Origin: Hippopus hippopus
Lineage: Eukaryota; Mollusca; Bivalvia; Cardiida; Cardiidae
Length of the DNA: 64,000 bases
NCBI GenBank assembly: GCA_946811185.2
Contig: OX328109.1
Coordinates: 36,750,129-36,814,128 of the forward strand
Direction of reading: 5' to 3'
A program made the translations under genes and the position numbers. Position 1 is the stretch's first letter, and every line of letters starts with the position of its first letter. The notes beneath the pieces were generated by a model. It saw nothing but the letters and a program-made list of their open reading frames with translations, was not told the DNA's origin and made no database searches. This document shows, piece by piece, positions 54,544 to 64,000 of this stretch.

Positions 54544-54549
54544 AATAAA
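54544..54549 (+). terminator. candidate polyadenylation signal of MPPED
   Basis: AATAAA followed by AT-rich sequence, 808 bp after the stop codon and before the next MITE. It is a plausible 3' end, but the motif is frequent in AT-rich DNA. Confidence 0.4.
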
Positions 54550-54589
54550 TTTTATATTCAATATTTTAAGTTGTAATTGGTTTTCTGTC

Positions 54590-54812
54590 AATTCCCTTGA
54601 TTCTTTCAATGTTGTTTACAAAAAAGGGGCTTTTAAAAACAATGGAGGAAACAAGAAAATGCTGTTAACCAGCATTATTTCCTTTTCCTAGAATGATTTC
54701 TACAGTGACAAAGACAAACTCATAATTTGAACCAAAATAAATACCGGTATGTCGTCTTCAGGTTCTTCCAATGTGGAAAAGTCTAAAATTATGTCACCTA
54801 GTAAAAGGTTAA
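54590..54812 (-). repeat. MITE family 1, decayed
   Basis: Core ATGCTGTTAACCAGCATTAT. Right border AGTAAAAGGTTAA is shared with the next copy. Confidence 0.7.
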
Positions 54813-55015
54813 CTCTTAACCAGATAACAAAGTTTTAGAAGGATTCATATTAAACTTATTTGCCGATAAATTAATAGCGATATAAGTGAAAAGCTAGAAA
54901 ACATTGTTGATAAAGAAGAAAATGGAAGATGCCTGCATTTTTTCTCTTTTTGTTTTCAAAAGCCACTTTTCTCGGGGTCATCAAAAAAAAAAAGGATTGT
55001 TTGGTTAAATATTAA
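54809..55015 (+). repeat. MITE family 1, decayed
   Basis: TTAACTCTTAACCAGATAAC to GGTTAAATATTAA; the hairpin is mostly lost. Confidence 0.65.
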
Positions 55016-55278
55016 CTCTAAGTAGTCATGACCATAAATACAAGACAAATTCCGAAAGAGTGAAAATTTTTATTTTTTTAAAAAAAATACATCTGAATGA
55101 AAAATGATAAAAGATGAATGTATGAAGTAAATTTCAATGAATATAAATTTAAAAAAAATAACAAGCCAATGATCACAAGACATTTACTTCATTAGCCTCG
55201 GTTTGTATTCTGCCCATCAGGAGTTGACCTTCTGAAAACAGCTTACTTAGAACCAACCAATGTCTCCTGACCTCCTTA

Positions 55279-55650
55279 AAGGCCCAATAGCAGCCAGAAG
55301 TAAACAATCTGGTTGTTGAAATGCATTTGAATTTAAATCTAAACTTTTAAAAGTACGGAAAATATTGTGAAGATGACAATCTGTAGTTGTGTGGTAGGTT
55401 CAAGTGTTAGTCACTGGCAGAAAAATGAACTTTTAAATCATGTTTAATAAGTAAACAAAAGACAGAGCAACCTTGCAACTTTTAACCTATTTTCAAAATT
55501 TATTTTTCTGCCAGTGACAAACACTTGGACCGACTGTACAATAACAGATTCATCATCTTCTCAACAATTTCAATACTTTTAAATGGTATGATTCAGATTT
55601 AAATGCATTTTATTACCGGCACTTTTTATATTTGGCTGCTCCTGGGCCTT
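55279..55650. repeat. 372-bp palindromic MITE, TA target
   Basis: AAGGCCCAATAGCAGCC at the left and GGCTGCTCCTGGGCCTT at the right are flanked by TA on both sides. Pairing continues inward with ATGCATTTGAATTTAAATCT, TTTTAAAAGTA and CAAGTGTTAGTCACTGGCAG against their inverses. TA targets fit Tc1/mariner-derived MITEs. Confidence 0.82.
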
Positions 55651-55734
55651 TAAAAAATTTGCAGCACACAACTTTGGAAAAATCCCTGTAAAAATACACA
55701 TGTTCGATGTGATCCCTAAGCCTGTCAATGCCTT

Positions 55735-56216
55735 ATACATGAGCCATACTCTGTGAAAAAAGGGTCTTAATGCATCTGCGAAAAGCATTGACCCATGTCA
55801 GCCTTTGCAGGCTGACATGGGCCAAAACTTTTCGCTTTCTTTAAATTTTCATGTCTAAGGACCATTCTACCTCATTATTCAGTCAGTTGTTGACAAAACT
55901 GATTTTATGGATCTGTAATTAGGTGATGACTTGCTTCGTATAATGCATCAGGGAGATGCATTAACCCTTTACCACACGGCAAAATTTAAGACCTATCCAA
56001 ATTGAAAGCATTTGCAGGCGACAATTTCATAGTGGCTCAAATGACGCAAATTTTCTTTGATAGGGTAGAAAACTGGGGGGGGAAAGGAGAAAATGCTGGT
56101 TACCAGCATTTTCTCCTTTTCCCACAATGTTTTCAAAAGGCCTCTTCTTCAGGGGCGTTAAAAGGCGTCATTGTGTGGTAAAGGGTTAAGCCCCCTTTTG
56201 CCAGAGCATGGCTCAT
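55735..56216. repeat. hairpin MITE family 3, split by a family 1 MITE
   Basis: GAGCCATACTCTG ... AATGCATCTGCGAAAAG, central CATGTCAGCCTTTGCAGGCT, and the right end CCCTTTTGCCAGAGCATGGC. The family 1 MITE at 55961-56189 lies inside the right arm. Confidence 0.8.
55961..56189 (+). repeat. TTAA MITE (family 1), near consensus
   Basis: TTAACCCTTTACCACACGGC and GTGTGGTAAAGGGTTAA are perfect inverted ends at TTAA. The core hairpin is intact apart from a G run. Confidence 0.93.
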
Positions 56217-56394
56217 ATATAAATTCAACCTCTTTCTATGGCTGAAAGTACGATCCACTGTCAGTCAGAAAGGTTTCTATCCTTTGACTGTTTCTATCTT
56301 TTGACTGAACTATCAGATGGTAGAGATACTGTGCAGTCTGATCTTGATCTACACCATCCTCGAAAGCATGTCTCCCCTTTTGACACTAAAAGCC

Positions 56395-56580
56395 TTAACT
56401 CTTTCCTACACAATCCTGAGTTTTAACAAGAGAGGAAGAAACATTTCGAAAAGAACATGGGAAAAGGAGAAAATGATGGTAACCAGCATTTTCTCCTTTA
56501 TCTACCCTATTTACAGACAAATTATCATTTTAGCCACAACTGATTTGTTGTATGCAAATGTTTTCAACTTAGATGTGTAT
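56395..56580 (-). repeat. TTAA MITE (family 1), right end lost
   Basis: TTAACTCTTTCCTACACAAT and the core ATGATGGTAACCAGCATT. Confidence 0.75.
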
Positions 56581-56984
56581 ATTGCTTATTTCATTTAACC
56601 TGATCCTGACCTTTATACTGAATATATATGTAGGTACATGAATAGAACTCTGACTATCATTCAGGAAGTTATATATACACGGGAAGGTACAGGTTACCAA
56701 TTTAATTCGTGCATATCTTGAGGAATATTTCCGCGACCATTCGGGACAAAACCGAAGGCAGTCTCGTGTGATGCCGAGGGTAAAAATAGAATTTATGTAA
56801 ATGATGTTGACCTGGGTCAGGTTAAATGAAGTCAATAATACAATTTTGTCATAGGTAGAATTAAATCGTTATTAAATGAAATCATATTTCCCCAAGCAGG
56901 AAAATAGACTAAAATAACCCCTATGTCAAGGGTATTTTTACCAGAAGCTTTCACAAAACACCCAACACTGTGGATAAAAAATCA

Positions 56985-57060
56985 GAGTGAACATTTTGTG
57001 CTGTCTGATTTTGATCTACACTGTCTGTAAAAGGCAGTCTGATCTTGATTTACATTGCCT
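56985..57060. repeat. MITE family 2 hairpin remnants
   Basis: CTGTCTGATTTTGATCTACA and CAGTCTGATCTTGATTTACA in tandem. Related single pieces lie at 56325-56356, 57435-57495, 57845-57905 and 63560-63605. Confidence 0.6.
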
Positions 57061-57103
57061 ACAGATACAACAAAAATTTTTCTTCGTCAATAAGTGTCAA
57101 TAC

Positions 57104-57331
57104 TTAACCTTTTACCAAACAATCCCAGGTTTTCACAACCCTGTAGAAGAGGCCTTTTGAAAACATTGTAGGAAAAGGAGAAAATGCTGGTAACCAGCAT
57201 TTTCTCCTTCTCCCAAATGTTTTTTACCCTATCAAAGCAAGACTGCACCATTTGAGCCACACTGAAATTATCGTCTGCAAATGCTTCCAATTTGGACTAA
57301 GCTAAAATTTTGTCGTCTGGTAAAGAGTTAA
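57104..57331 (-). repeat. TTAA MITE (family 1), full length
   Basis: TTAACCTTTTACCAAACAAT and CTGGTAAAGAGTTAA borders. Core AAAATGCTGGTAACCAGCAT with full arms. Confidence 0.9.
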
Positions 57332-57940
57332 CCCATAGAGCACCAAATTAACCCAACAGGCATTTTCTTTCTAGAAGACCTTAGTTGGAGCAATTTCAAG
57401 GTTGCACTTGTCAGGAATATCTCGGCAAAGAGGACAGTGTAGAGCAAAGGTCAGGCTGTACGTTTTGTGCAGTTTGATCTATATCTACAATGGCCGCAAA
57501 GGGAACTAAAGTAGTGAAAAGCACTATAGAGATATAGTGAAACTGTCTCGAGAAGCCATCTAAAAGAGAAATGAAAGTGACCTCTTATGGCAGGTTGTTT
57601 ATTTATTGCAGGTGGGTCTTGGCGCTTTATACACGTGATAGAAAGAAAAGGTATAACTGCATTACTAACAACTATGGAAACATGAGAAATTGCTCATAAT
57701 AAGCGAATTTCTACTTTTGCCATAATCCTTTCAAAATTGCTCCACTGCCAGACAAAGTACATGTACATCCCTGACAAGAGGAAATACTTAAACTACAATG
57801 TACTTAGCACTTTCCATTTTAATGATAATTTACCATGCTTTTGATGCCAGATTGGATCAAGATCAGACTCCACAGAATGTGGGGGCTGATCTTGGATACA
57901 CATGATCAGTTAATTTTACAAAGTATTAGTCCGAATTGCC

Positions 57941-58160
57941 TTAACTCTTTACCAAACAGCATAATTTCAGACATCTCTAAAATGAACTTATATGAAGATG
58001 ACGAATGTTACTCGAAATGATAGGACTTGTCTTAATAAAGCATTGTGGGAAAAGGAGAAAATGCTGGTTACAGCATTTTCTCCTTTTCCCACAATGTCTT
58101 CAAAAGTCTTTTTCCTAACAGACAGTTCTTAAAACATTTTATTGTGCAGTTAAGGGTTAG
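57941..58160 (+). repeat. TTAA MITE (family 1)
   Basis: TTAACTCTTTACCAAACAGC and AGTTAAGGGTTAG borders. Strong hairpin with loop TGGTTACAGCA. Confidence 0.88.
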
Positions 58161-58169
58161 TATCTATAT

Positions 58170-58425
58170 CAGCCATGCTCTGGCAAAAGGGGGTTTAATG
58201 CATCTCTGTGATGCATTATACTACGCCAGTCATCTCAGTATTACTGATCCCTGAAATCCATTTTGTTTAACAGCCGACTAAAAGGAATAATGGTCACATT
58301 GACATGCAGAAAACTGAAAGATAGCAAAAAATTTCAGCTGTGGTCAGACTGCCCAGGCTGAAATTGGTCGATACTTTTTGCAGATGCAATAAGCCCCCTT
58401 CTTACAGAGCATGGCTCTTATTAAG
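58170..58425. repeat. hairpin MITE family 3
   Basis: GCCATGCTCTGGCAAAAGGG and CTTACAGAGCATGGC ends. The central palindrome is decayed (CTGCCCAGGCTGAAATTGG). Confidence 0.75.
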
Positions 58426-58732
58426 TGAACTGAACAATGCTTATGTTGATTTCATTAATATTGAAGTCCAATGTTCAATCATTCTGTCCATCAACCTAAA
58501 GGAAAATCAGTGTGGAGAGGTGACACTCAAAACAGTTGAGCCTGCTAGCTATTCAAACACCTGAGTCCATTTTGTTAATCATCCCAAAGGAATATCATTG
58601 GGGAGTTGTGACAATTAAAATAGTTGTGCCTGCTAGCTATTCAAACACCCGAGTCCATTTTCAAAGTTTTCACTGTGTTCACCAGCTCAGCAATCTCATC
58701 CCCCCTGCAATTACAATACATATTTCAATTAT

Positions 58733-59230
58733 TCCTACGCAAACAATCTTGAGTTTTAACAATTGTAGGAAAGAAGGCCTTTAGTAACCAGCATTTTCCC
58801 TTTTTCCCACATGTTTTTTCACTTATCAAAGATAAAAATCATCATTTAAGCTACATCTTATTAGTCTTTCACACTTGCTCCCAGTTTGGTTGAATCCAAA
58901 ATTTTGTCATCTGGTAGACAGTATTTTCCCCTTTTCCCACAATGTTTTCTACCCTTTCAAAGACAAGTCCCATCATTTGAACCTTTTTCAATAAATTGTA
59001 TACAATTGCTTTCGTAATGGATGAGTCTAAAATTTGGTTTTGTGATAAAGAGCTCATTACTCAGCCAAGCTGCTTTGGGGAAAAAAATGAGTCACTTCAA
59101 TCAGAGCTTTTTCTTAGACTAATATTAGCGATTGGTTTCAACAGTCCCTCTTTTAACCCTGTCCCAAACGACAGGATTTTTCTCTTTTCCCCACAATGTT
59201 TTCAAAAGCCTTCTTCATCAGGATTGATGA
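58733..59230 (-). repeat. three decayed family 1 MITEs in a row
   Basis: Pieces at 58733-58921, 58921-59055 and 59154-59230 keep CCACAATGTTTTCTACCCTT or GTCTAAAATTT plus partial borders. Each lacks one hairpin arm. Confidence 0.65.
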
Positions 59231-59324
59231 TGTTGGGGTACATAAAAGCTATGAGTTGACTACAGACAGCCCAAAGGGGGCAGTCAGAATTGCCTATAAA
59301 GAGCACTTTTGATATAAGCTCATT

Positions 59325-59500
59325 CAATGACAAAGTTCTAAACAAATTCATATTAAAAGCATTTGCAGACCACAAAACATGGCCTAAATGATGGAATAAT
59401 CTTTGAAAGAGCTGAAAACAAAGTGAGAAAAGAAAGGTAGTCTCAGTTAGTGCTGATTACCTGCATTTTCTCCTTTTCCCCACAATGTTTTCATGATCCT
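59325..59500 (+). repeat. decayed MITE family 1
   Basis: AAGCATTTGCAGACCACAAA on the left and TTTCTCCTTTTCCCCACAAT on the right; the central loop was replaced. Confidence 0.6.
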
Positions 59501-59837
59501 AAGAAAGCTGTTTTGTATAGGATTATCAAGAGCACCCCATGTCGGTACCAACGCTCTGCTGCAGTTGCTTTTAGAAATAGATCGATATTCAGTGAAACTT
59601 TTAAGTCAAAATAATGGACATAATTGTATAAAAAATATCTTGATGGTTACCAGCAATACTTGTATGGATTCCCCTTTTGACAGTTAACTACTAATCTGAG
59701 TGTGAAGTAAGAATTTTCAGTTATGACAGGGATGTTTTAAAATGCCACATTTTTTTCATGAAAACAGCTCAGACAACAACAGGGCTACGACAATACCTTG
59801 ATTATTTCTTCGAAAAACAGTTAAGCTAAAAACTTAC

Positions 59838-59956
59838 TCTTGTTTCAAAACTTGACGCAGTTGTTTATTCTGGTTTTGTTTAATCACTGGACTTGGCTGC
59901 TGTGTTTTAGTGCTTTGTCGTATCTGACGCTGTTGATAATCTTTCTTCACTCGTAA
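59838..59956 (-). CDS. NUP88: NUP88 exon D
   Basis: Acceptor CATTTACAG, donor AAGA-GTAAGT, phase 2. Encodes [17 protein letters not shown] and KQLRQVLKQ. If the donor is not used, a TAA stop follows after one more Glu codon (59834-59836), which would end the protein about 25-30 residues earlier than in vertebrates. Confidence 0.85.
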
Positions 59957-62900
59957 CTGTAAATGTAAACAATTATAAACTTTTTGTAAACCTTTACTAA
60001 TCCTGTTTTTTAATGACTCTAAGGAACAGGGCCTTTGAAAACATTGTGGGGAAAGGAGAAAATGCTGGAAACCAGAATTTTCTCCTTTTCCCACAATGTT
60101 TTCTACCCTTTCAAAGACAACACTTGCTACATTGTATTTGATCCACATTTAGTTTGTTGTCTGAAAATGCCTCCAATATGGACCAGTCTATAATTTTGTC
60201 AACTGGTGAAGAGTTAACATATGACTGAACAGACAGACTTTTTATGCTCTTTATTTTGACAGCCTTTGAAAGCATTGTGAGCAAAAAAGCATTTGCTTAC
60301 AAAAAACATTTGCTCTTTCTCACAGGATGTTTTATATACTGTTATTTTTTTTTTCCTGTACAATGTTTGTCCCCTGTATTGTTTGCAATGGTATCTGGTA
60401 GGCTTACAGATTCATTGTCACATAGAAAACAAGCTGATTACTAAGAAAAGTTTTGCATAATTCTGTTAAACATACTCATATTTACAGATAGGCAGGGTTG
60501 CCAAAAAAATTTAAAAAAACATTATAATTCCAATAAAACCTATGTTGCAGGTACTTTTTAGAAATGTGTCACTGAGACGATTCTGATGAGAAGCTAAAGC
60601 AATGGTTAAAATGGAGAAATGAAAAAAATCATATCTGTATGAAACTTACAATAAATTGTTTTGCATGTTTTACCAATTCTGTTGATAACTTCAAATCACA
60701 AAACAAACAATTCTTTACACAAACTTACTTGTTGCAGATTTCGTTGAAATACATCAAGCTGTTCTTCCATTGTCTCAAGCTCTTTTTTCATGTTTCTCTC
60801 TGCCTCAGATAAGAATGGTATCCTAGACTGAAGCTTTCTCATCGCAGACTCAATCCTGGAATAATTTCATTAATTCATTATTTCAAGTAGTTAACATTTC
60901 ACATCTTGAAGAAGACCATTCTTTGAAACAATCAGGCAAAGGGAAAACTGTTCATGATGTCAAGTTTCTCCTTTTGCAAAAATGATTTGATATACTTTTT
61001 ATTTTAACTATTTAGTAAATGACAAAATGTTAGACATCTAAGGCATTTGCAGATGACAAATTTTGCTCAAATGGTGAGATTTGTCTGGAAAAGGAGGAAA
61101 TGGTTTCCAGCGTTTTTTTTTGTTTTTGTTTTTGTTTAAAGGTCGTTGAAAGTCACCATTGAGTGGTAAAAGGTTGATTCATGCTGATAGTCCATATATT
61201 TTACTCAGATCTTTTTAAGGTTGTCTACTGCAAACATGTTTGACAAATAATCTTTTTAACAGTTCACCAAACAATCCCATGTTTCAGTGAATATCTGGAA
61301 GAACAAAACAGAACAGAAATTTTATTTCAACACCTCAGCATACAAGCTCAATGGTCACAACAATTTATTACAAAAGCATGCAATATATATGACACATTTC
61401 AATATATAATATTGAAGAAAATGAATAATTGTAGTGATTAAGTGGACATTTTTTCTATGTATCTTAAAATATGAGAGTGCTTTAAAAACTATGAATCTTT
61501 TCCTGCAATGTTTTGTATCATTAAACAAATTAAATTTAGTTGAGAGCTTTCGTCAAGTTTTGACAAGACTGAACGCTGTATAAAAGACAAACATAATTGT
61601 ATCTTAACTAATACCCATGTTCCTTGGTAGCACTATGACAAAAACTAATACACTGCATTTCAGATTGATTTAACAATACAGATCAATATACCCATTCCTG
61701 TGAAGATACGACTTTTTGTTTTTGCAAGTTTGGGGCTTTTGAAAACATTGTGGCTTATTGCATCAATTTATAAAAGGTAAACAAAGAAATGTAGTAAAAA
61801 CCATAATACATATTTACAAACACAACTGTACAAATACATCTTTCTTTTCTTGTAATTCATACTTTTGAAAACATTGTGACACAAGTTAAGACTATGTACA
61901 AGCGTTAATACAAAAGCTAAAAGAAAACCTTTTGATAACATTGTTGAAAAGGGAAAATATGCCGGTAGACAGCATTTCTTTGTTTCCAATAATCTTTTTT
62001 ACCTTTTCAGTGATGAACAACATCATTTAAGCTACATCTAATTTGTCGTCTGAAAAATTCCTTAAAATGAGAATGAGTCTAAAATTCTATTGTTTGATAA
62101 AGAGTTTACTTTTTTCCAAAAAACTAAATGTTAGACATGTTTATATTCAAAGCATCTGCAGACCACAAATTTAAAGTGGCACAAACGACTGGGTTTGTGT
62201 TTGATACAAAGAGACCATTATAGGAAAAGCAGAAATACCTGTCACCAGCATTTTTCCACAATTTTTGCATAAGCAGTCTACCTTAGGGATAAAACTCAGG
62301 ATTGTTTGCTAAAGGGTCATGGGTCACACTCCAATCATAACCGCAGTGAGTTGAACAATTATGCTTCACACTCTTTTTCCTAATTTTTTACATCAAGAAA
62401 TTGTTTTTGGATCTAAAAATTTTTACCTCTTTACCATACCACACCATGTAAATTTTGTCCAAATTCAAAGCATTTGCGGACAACAAATTGAGGGTGGCTC
62501 AAATGATGGAACTTGCCTTTGAGTTCAAAACATTGCTAGAAAATGAGGAAATGCCTATTACCCCCATTTTCTCCTTTATCCACAATGTTTTTGAAAGCTG
62601 TCTGTCTCAGGGTGGTAAAAGCTCTTGATTGACTGGTAAAGCAGTTAACATGCTATTGAAAAATTTGAAAAACTAAGATTAATTTGAAAGTATTTGCTTT
62701 AACATATATCTCTTGACAAAGAGAGAAGAAGCTATTCTGGTACGTTTCTGATAGCTAACTATACATGCAATAGCTTTTGGTATTTTTTATGCATTTCTCG
62801 ACTTATTCTCAAATACTTTGCAATTTTCAGGCTTTCAGTGACAAAAGCTATAACTCTCTATACCTTTTAACAAGCTCCTCTTGTTTTTCTTTACAGTCTT

Positions 62901-64000
62901 CACACATATTGGCAAGCTGTTCTGCACTGTCAGTTAAAATATTTCTGGTTTCTTCCTGTCGTCGGAGATCACTTTCTTGTTGATATTTTTGTTCTTTTAG
63001 GATTTTGACTCTGTAAAAAAAAAAAAATACCCTTGTTATCATTTTCACCATACAAACATGAAAGTGTTTTAAAAGCACTGTAGAAGAAACCTTTCAAAAA
63101 CAGTGTTGGAAAAGGAGAAAATGCTGGTAACCAGCATTTTCTCCTTTTTCCCCCAATGTTTTCTACCTTTTCAGTGACAAATGCCATCTTTCAAATCACA
63201 TATAATTTGTCATCTGCAAATGTTTTCAATATTGAAGAGTTTAACATTTTGTCGTCTGGTACAGAGTTCAGCGTAGGACTCCAACGGTAACTGTATGCAT
63301 TGCATTATGATATTCAAGTGAGACTGGCTGGCCCAAAGTGTTACAGCATTTTGGTGTATATTAACAGCTAGGGCTCAAGTTACTGCAGATGCTATTTTGT
63401 TGATGCCGCTGCACTATTCAAGATTTCAATCCAAGAGACACTGCTAAATACTATGAAATCATTCAAAGAAAATTTTTCAGGTAATTACAAACGAAATCAT
63501 GCCAGTGAAACTCTACATTCTTCAATCCAGAAAGCTCAAAAACATCTGAATGGGATGGTCCAAGACCAGACTGCTTGTTCTCTCAAGTCTGATCTTGACC
63601 TACAAAGCTCAGAAAATCATGAATGTTGTCATAAGCAAATACAAATTTACTCTAGACCAAAATACAAAATTTAAGACTTGTCCTAATCCATTTGCAACCA
63701 ATGAAGAAAATGTGGCTCAAGGGTAGGTTTTGTCTTTTAAAGGATGGAAAACATTGTGGTAAAAGGTGAAAATGCTGGGGAACAGCATTTTCACCTTTTC
63801 CCCCGATGTTTTCAAGAGCTATCTTCCTCTAGGTCATTAAAACCCATAAATGAGTGGTTAGGAATTATTACAAGGATATAGCATACCTCCTTTCAATCTC
63901 CTGCCTAGCCAGATCCTGTTTCTGGATATATTCCTCTCTGAACACTTGTGTTGCTCTACTGAGTAGCTGATAGCATTCTTGTTGGCTAAGTTCTGTGTTG
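59838..64000 (-). CDS. NUP88: NUP88, C-terminal part, four exons (gene continues past the right edge)
   Basis: Exons in coding order are 64000-63887 (open at the window edge), 63010-62864, 60855-60729 and 59956-59838, all with GT-AG borders and matching phases. The predicted protein is a continuous coiled coil: [19 protein letters not shown], then [13 protein letters not shown] and [19 protein letters not shown], then [18 protein letters not shown], then [12 protein letters not shown]. Order and wording follow the C-terminal coiled coil of vertebrate NUP88, which anchors the NUP214/NUP62 assembly on the cytoplasmic face of the nuclear pore. About 167 residues are visible. The N-terminal beta-propeller lies beyond 64000, and a short last exon after 59838 was not found. 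It is convergent with MPPED, with about 6.1 kb between the ends seen. Confidence 0.88.
59990..60217 (-). repeat. TTAA MITE (family 1), 33 bp upstream of NUP88 exon D
   Basis: Core GAAAATGCTGGAAACCAGAA with long arms. Right border GGTGAAGAGTTAA. In NUP88 orientation it lies at the 3' end of the preceding intron. Confidence 0.82.
60729..60855 (-). CDS. NUP88: NUP88 exon C
   Basis: Acceptor ATTATTCCAG, donor CAA-GTAAGT. Encodes [20 protein letters not shown] and [16 protein letters not shown]. Confidence 0.9.
61012..61176 (+). repeat. MITE family 1, decayed
   Basis: GGCATTTGCAGATGACAAAT and GAGTGGTAAAAGGTTGA remain; the core is lost to a (TTTTTG)n run. Confidence 0.6.
61925..62108 (-). repeat. 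MITE family 1
   Basis: Core AATATGCCGGTAGACAGCAT and right border TTTGATAAAGAGTTTA. Confidence 0.65.
62105..62319 (+). repeat. MITE family 1, adjacent to the previous copy
   Basis: AAGCATCTGCAGACCACAAA, weak hairpin CTGTCACCAGCATTTT, and end TTTGCTAAAGGGTCA. Confidence 0.6.
62423..62648 (+). repeat. TTAA MITE (family 1)
   Basis: Left border TTACCTCTTTACCATACC, right GACTGGTAAAGCAGTTAA. Core loop changed to CCTATTACCCCCATTTT. Confidence 0.7.
62864..63010 (-). CDS. NUP88: NUP88 exon B
   Basis: Acceptor after a T run (TTTACAG), donor AAAAG-GTATAG. 48 full codons, heptad-rich, from [12 protein letters not shown] to KEKQEELVK. Confidence 0.88.
63069..63270 (-). repeat. TTAA MITE (family 1), 58 bp upstream of NUP88 exon B
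   Basis: Perfect core GAGAAAATGCTGGTAACCAG with arms of about 24 bp. Right end TCTGGTACAGAGTTCA. Confidence 0.82.
63655..63862 (+). repeat. TTAA MITE (family 1), 24 bp downstream of NUP88 exon A
   Basis: Hairpin AAAAGGTGAAAATGCTG and inverse with loop GGGAACAG. The right end is degraded (ATGAGTGGTTAGG). It follows the exon A donor in transcript order. Confidence 0.75.
63887..64000 (-). CDS. NUP88: NUP88 exon A (partial at window edge)
   Basis: 37 full codons from [16 protein letters not shown] to QEIER, with donor GAG-GTATGC on the - strand. Confidence 0.88.

Overview
The window looks like nuclear DNA of a bivalve mollusc. It is AT-rich, has intron-containing animal genes with GT-AG splice sites, and is crowded with tRNA-derived SINEs, hairpin MITEs and tandem-repeat-bearing elements of the kind common in clams and mussels. 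The species cannot be named from the sequence. Nothing bacterial or viral was seen.

Two real protein-coding genes are present, transcribed towards each other. The first, on the + strand, is a metallophosphoesterase of the MPPED1/MPPED2 family with six coding exons between 23381 and 53736. Together they give one open frame of 402 codons, with every junction in phase. The second, on the - strand, is the 3' part of a NUP88 (nuclear pore protein) gene. Four coiled-coil exons lie between 59838 and 64000; the gene continues past the right edge, and its final exon was not found.

Layout. 1-1176: 342-bp satellite. About 1900-7366: a nearly full-length non-LTR retrotransposon (ORF1 gag with zinc knuckles; ORF2 with endonuclease, reverse transcriptase and RNase H), broken by one frameshift in each ORF. 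8074-18482 and 25445-39135: the arms of a large interrupted inverted duplication, whose roughly 7-kb spacer holds MPPED exon 1. The arms carry different later insertions, so each arm shows empty sites for the other's elements: a 4.2-kb TIR element and a TTAA MITE on the left; a mariner, a Tc1-like element and a Helentron-like element on the right. 25205-40182 is bounded by hAT-like terminal repeats and a 9-bp direct repeat, which suggests that the right arm entered MPPED intron 1 as a composite transposon. 41-64 kb: the rest of MPPED and the NUP88 exons, filled with about 35 copies of one palindromic MITE (TTAA-CCCTTTACC ... GGTAAAGGG-TTAA), plus other hairpin families and a TACGG-rich foldback element.

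The two genes have no evident functional link. The distinctive content is the nested history of mobile elements and the way hairpin MITEs crowd the exons of both genes. All element boundaries and identity estimates were read by eye.
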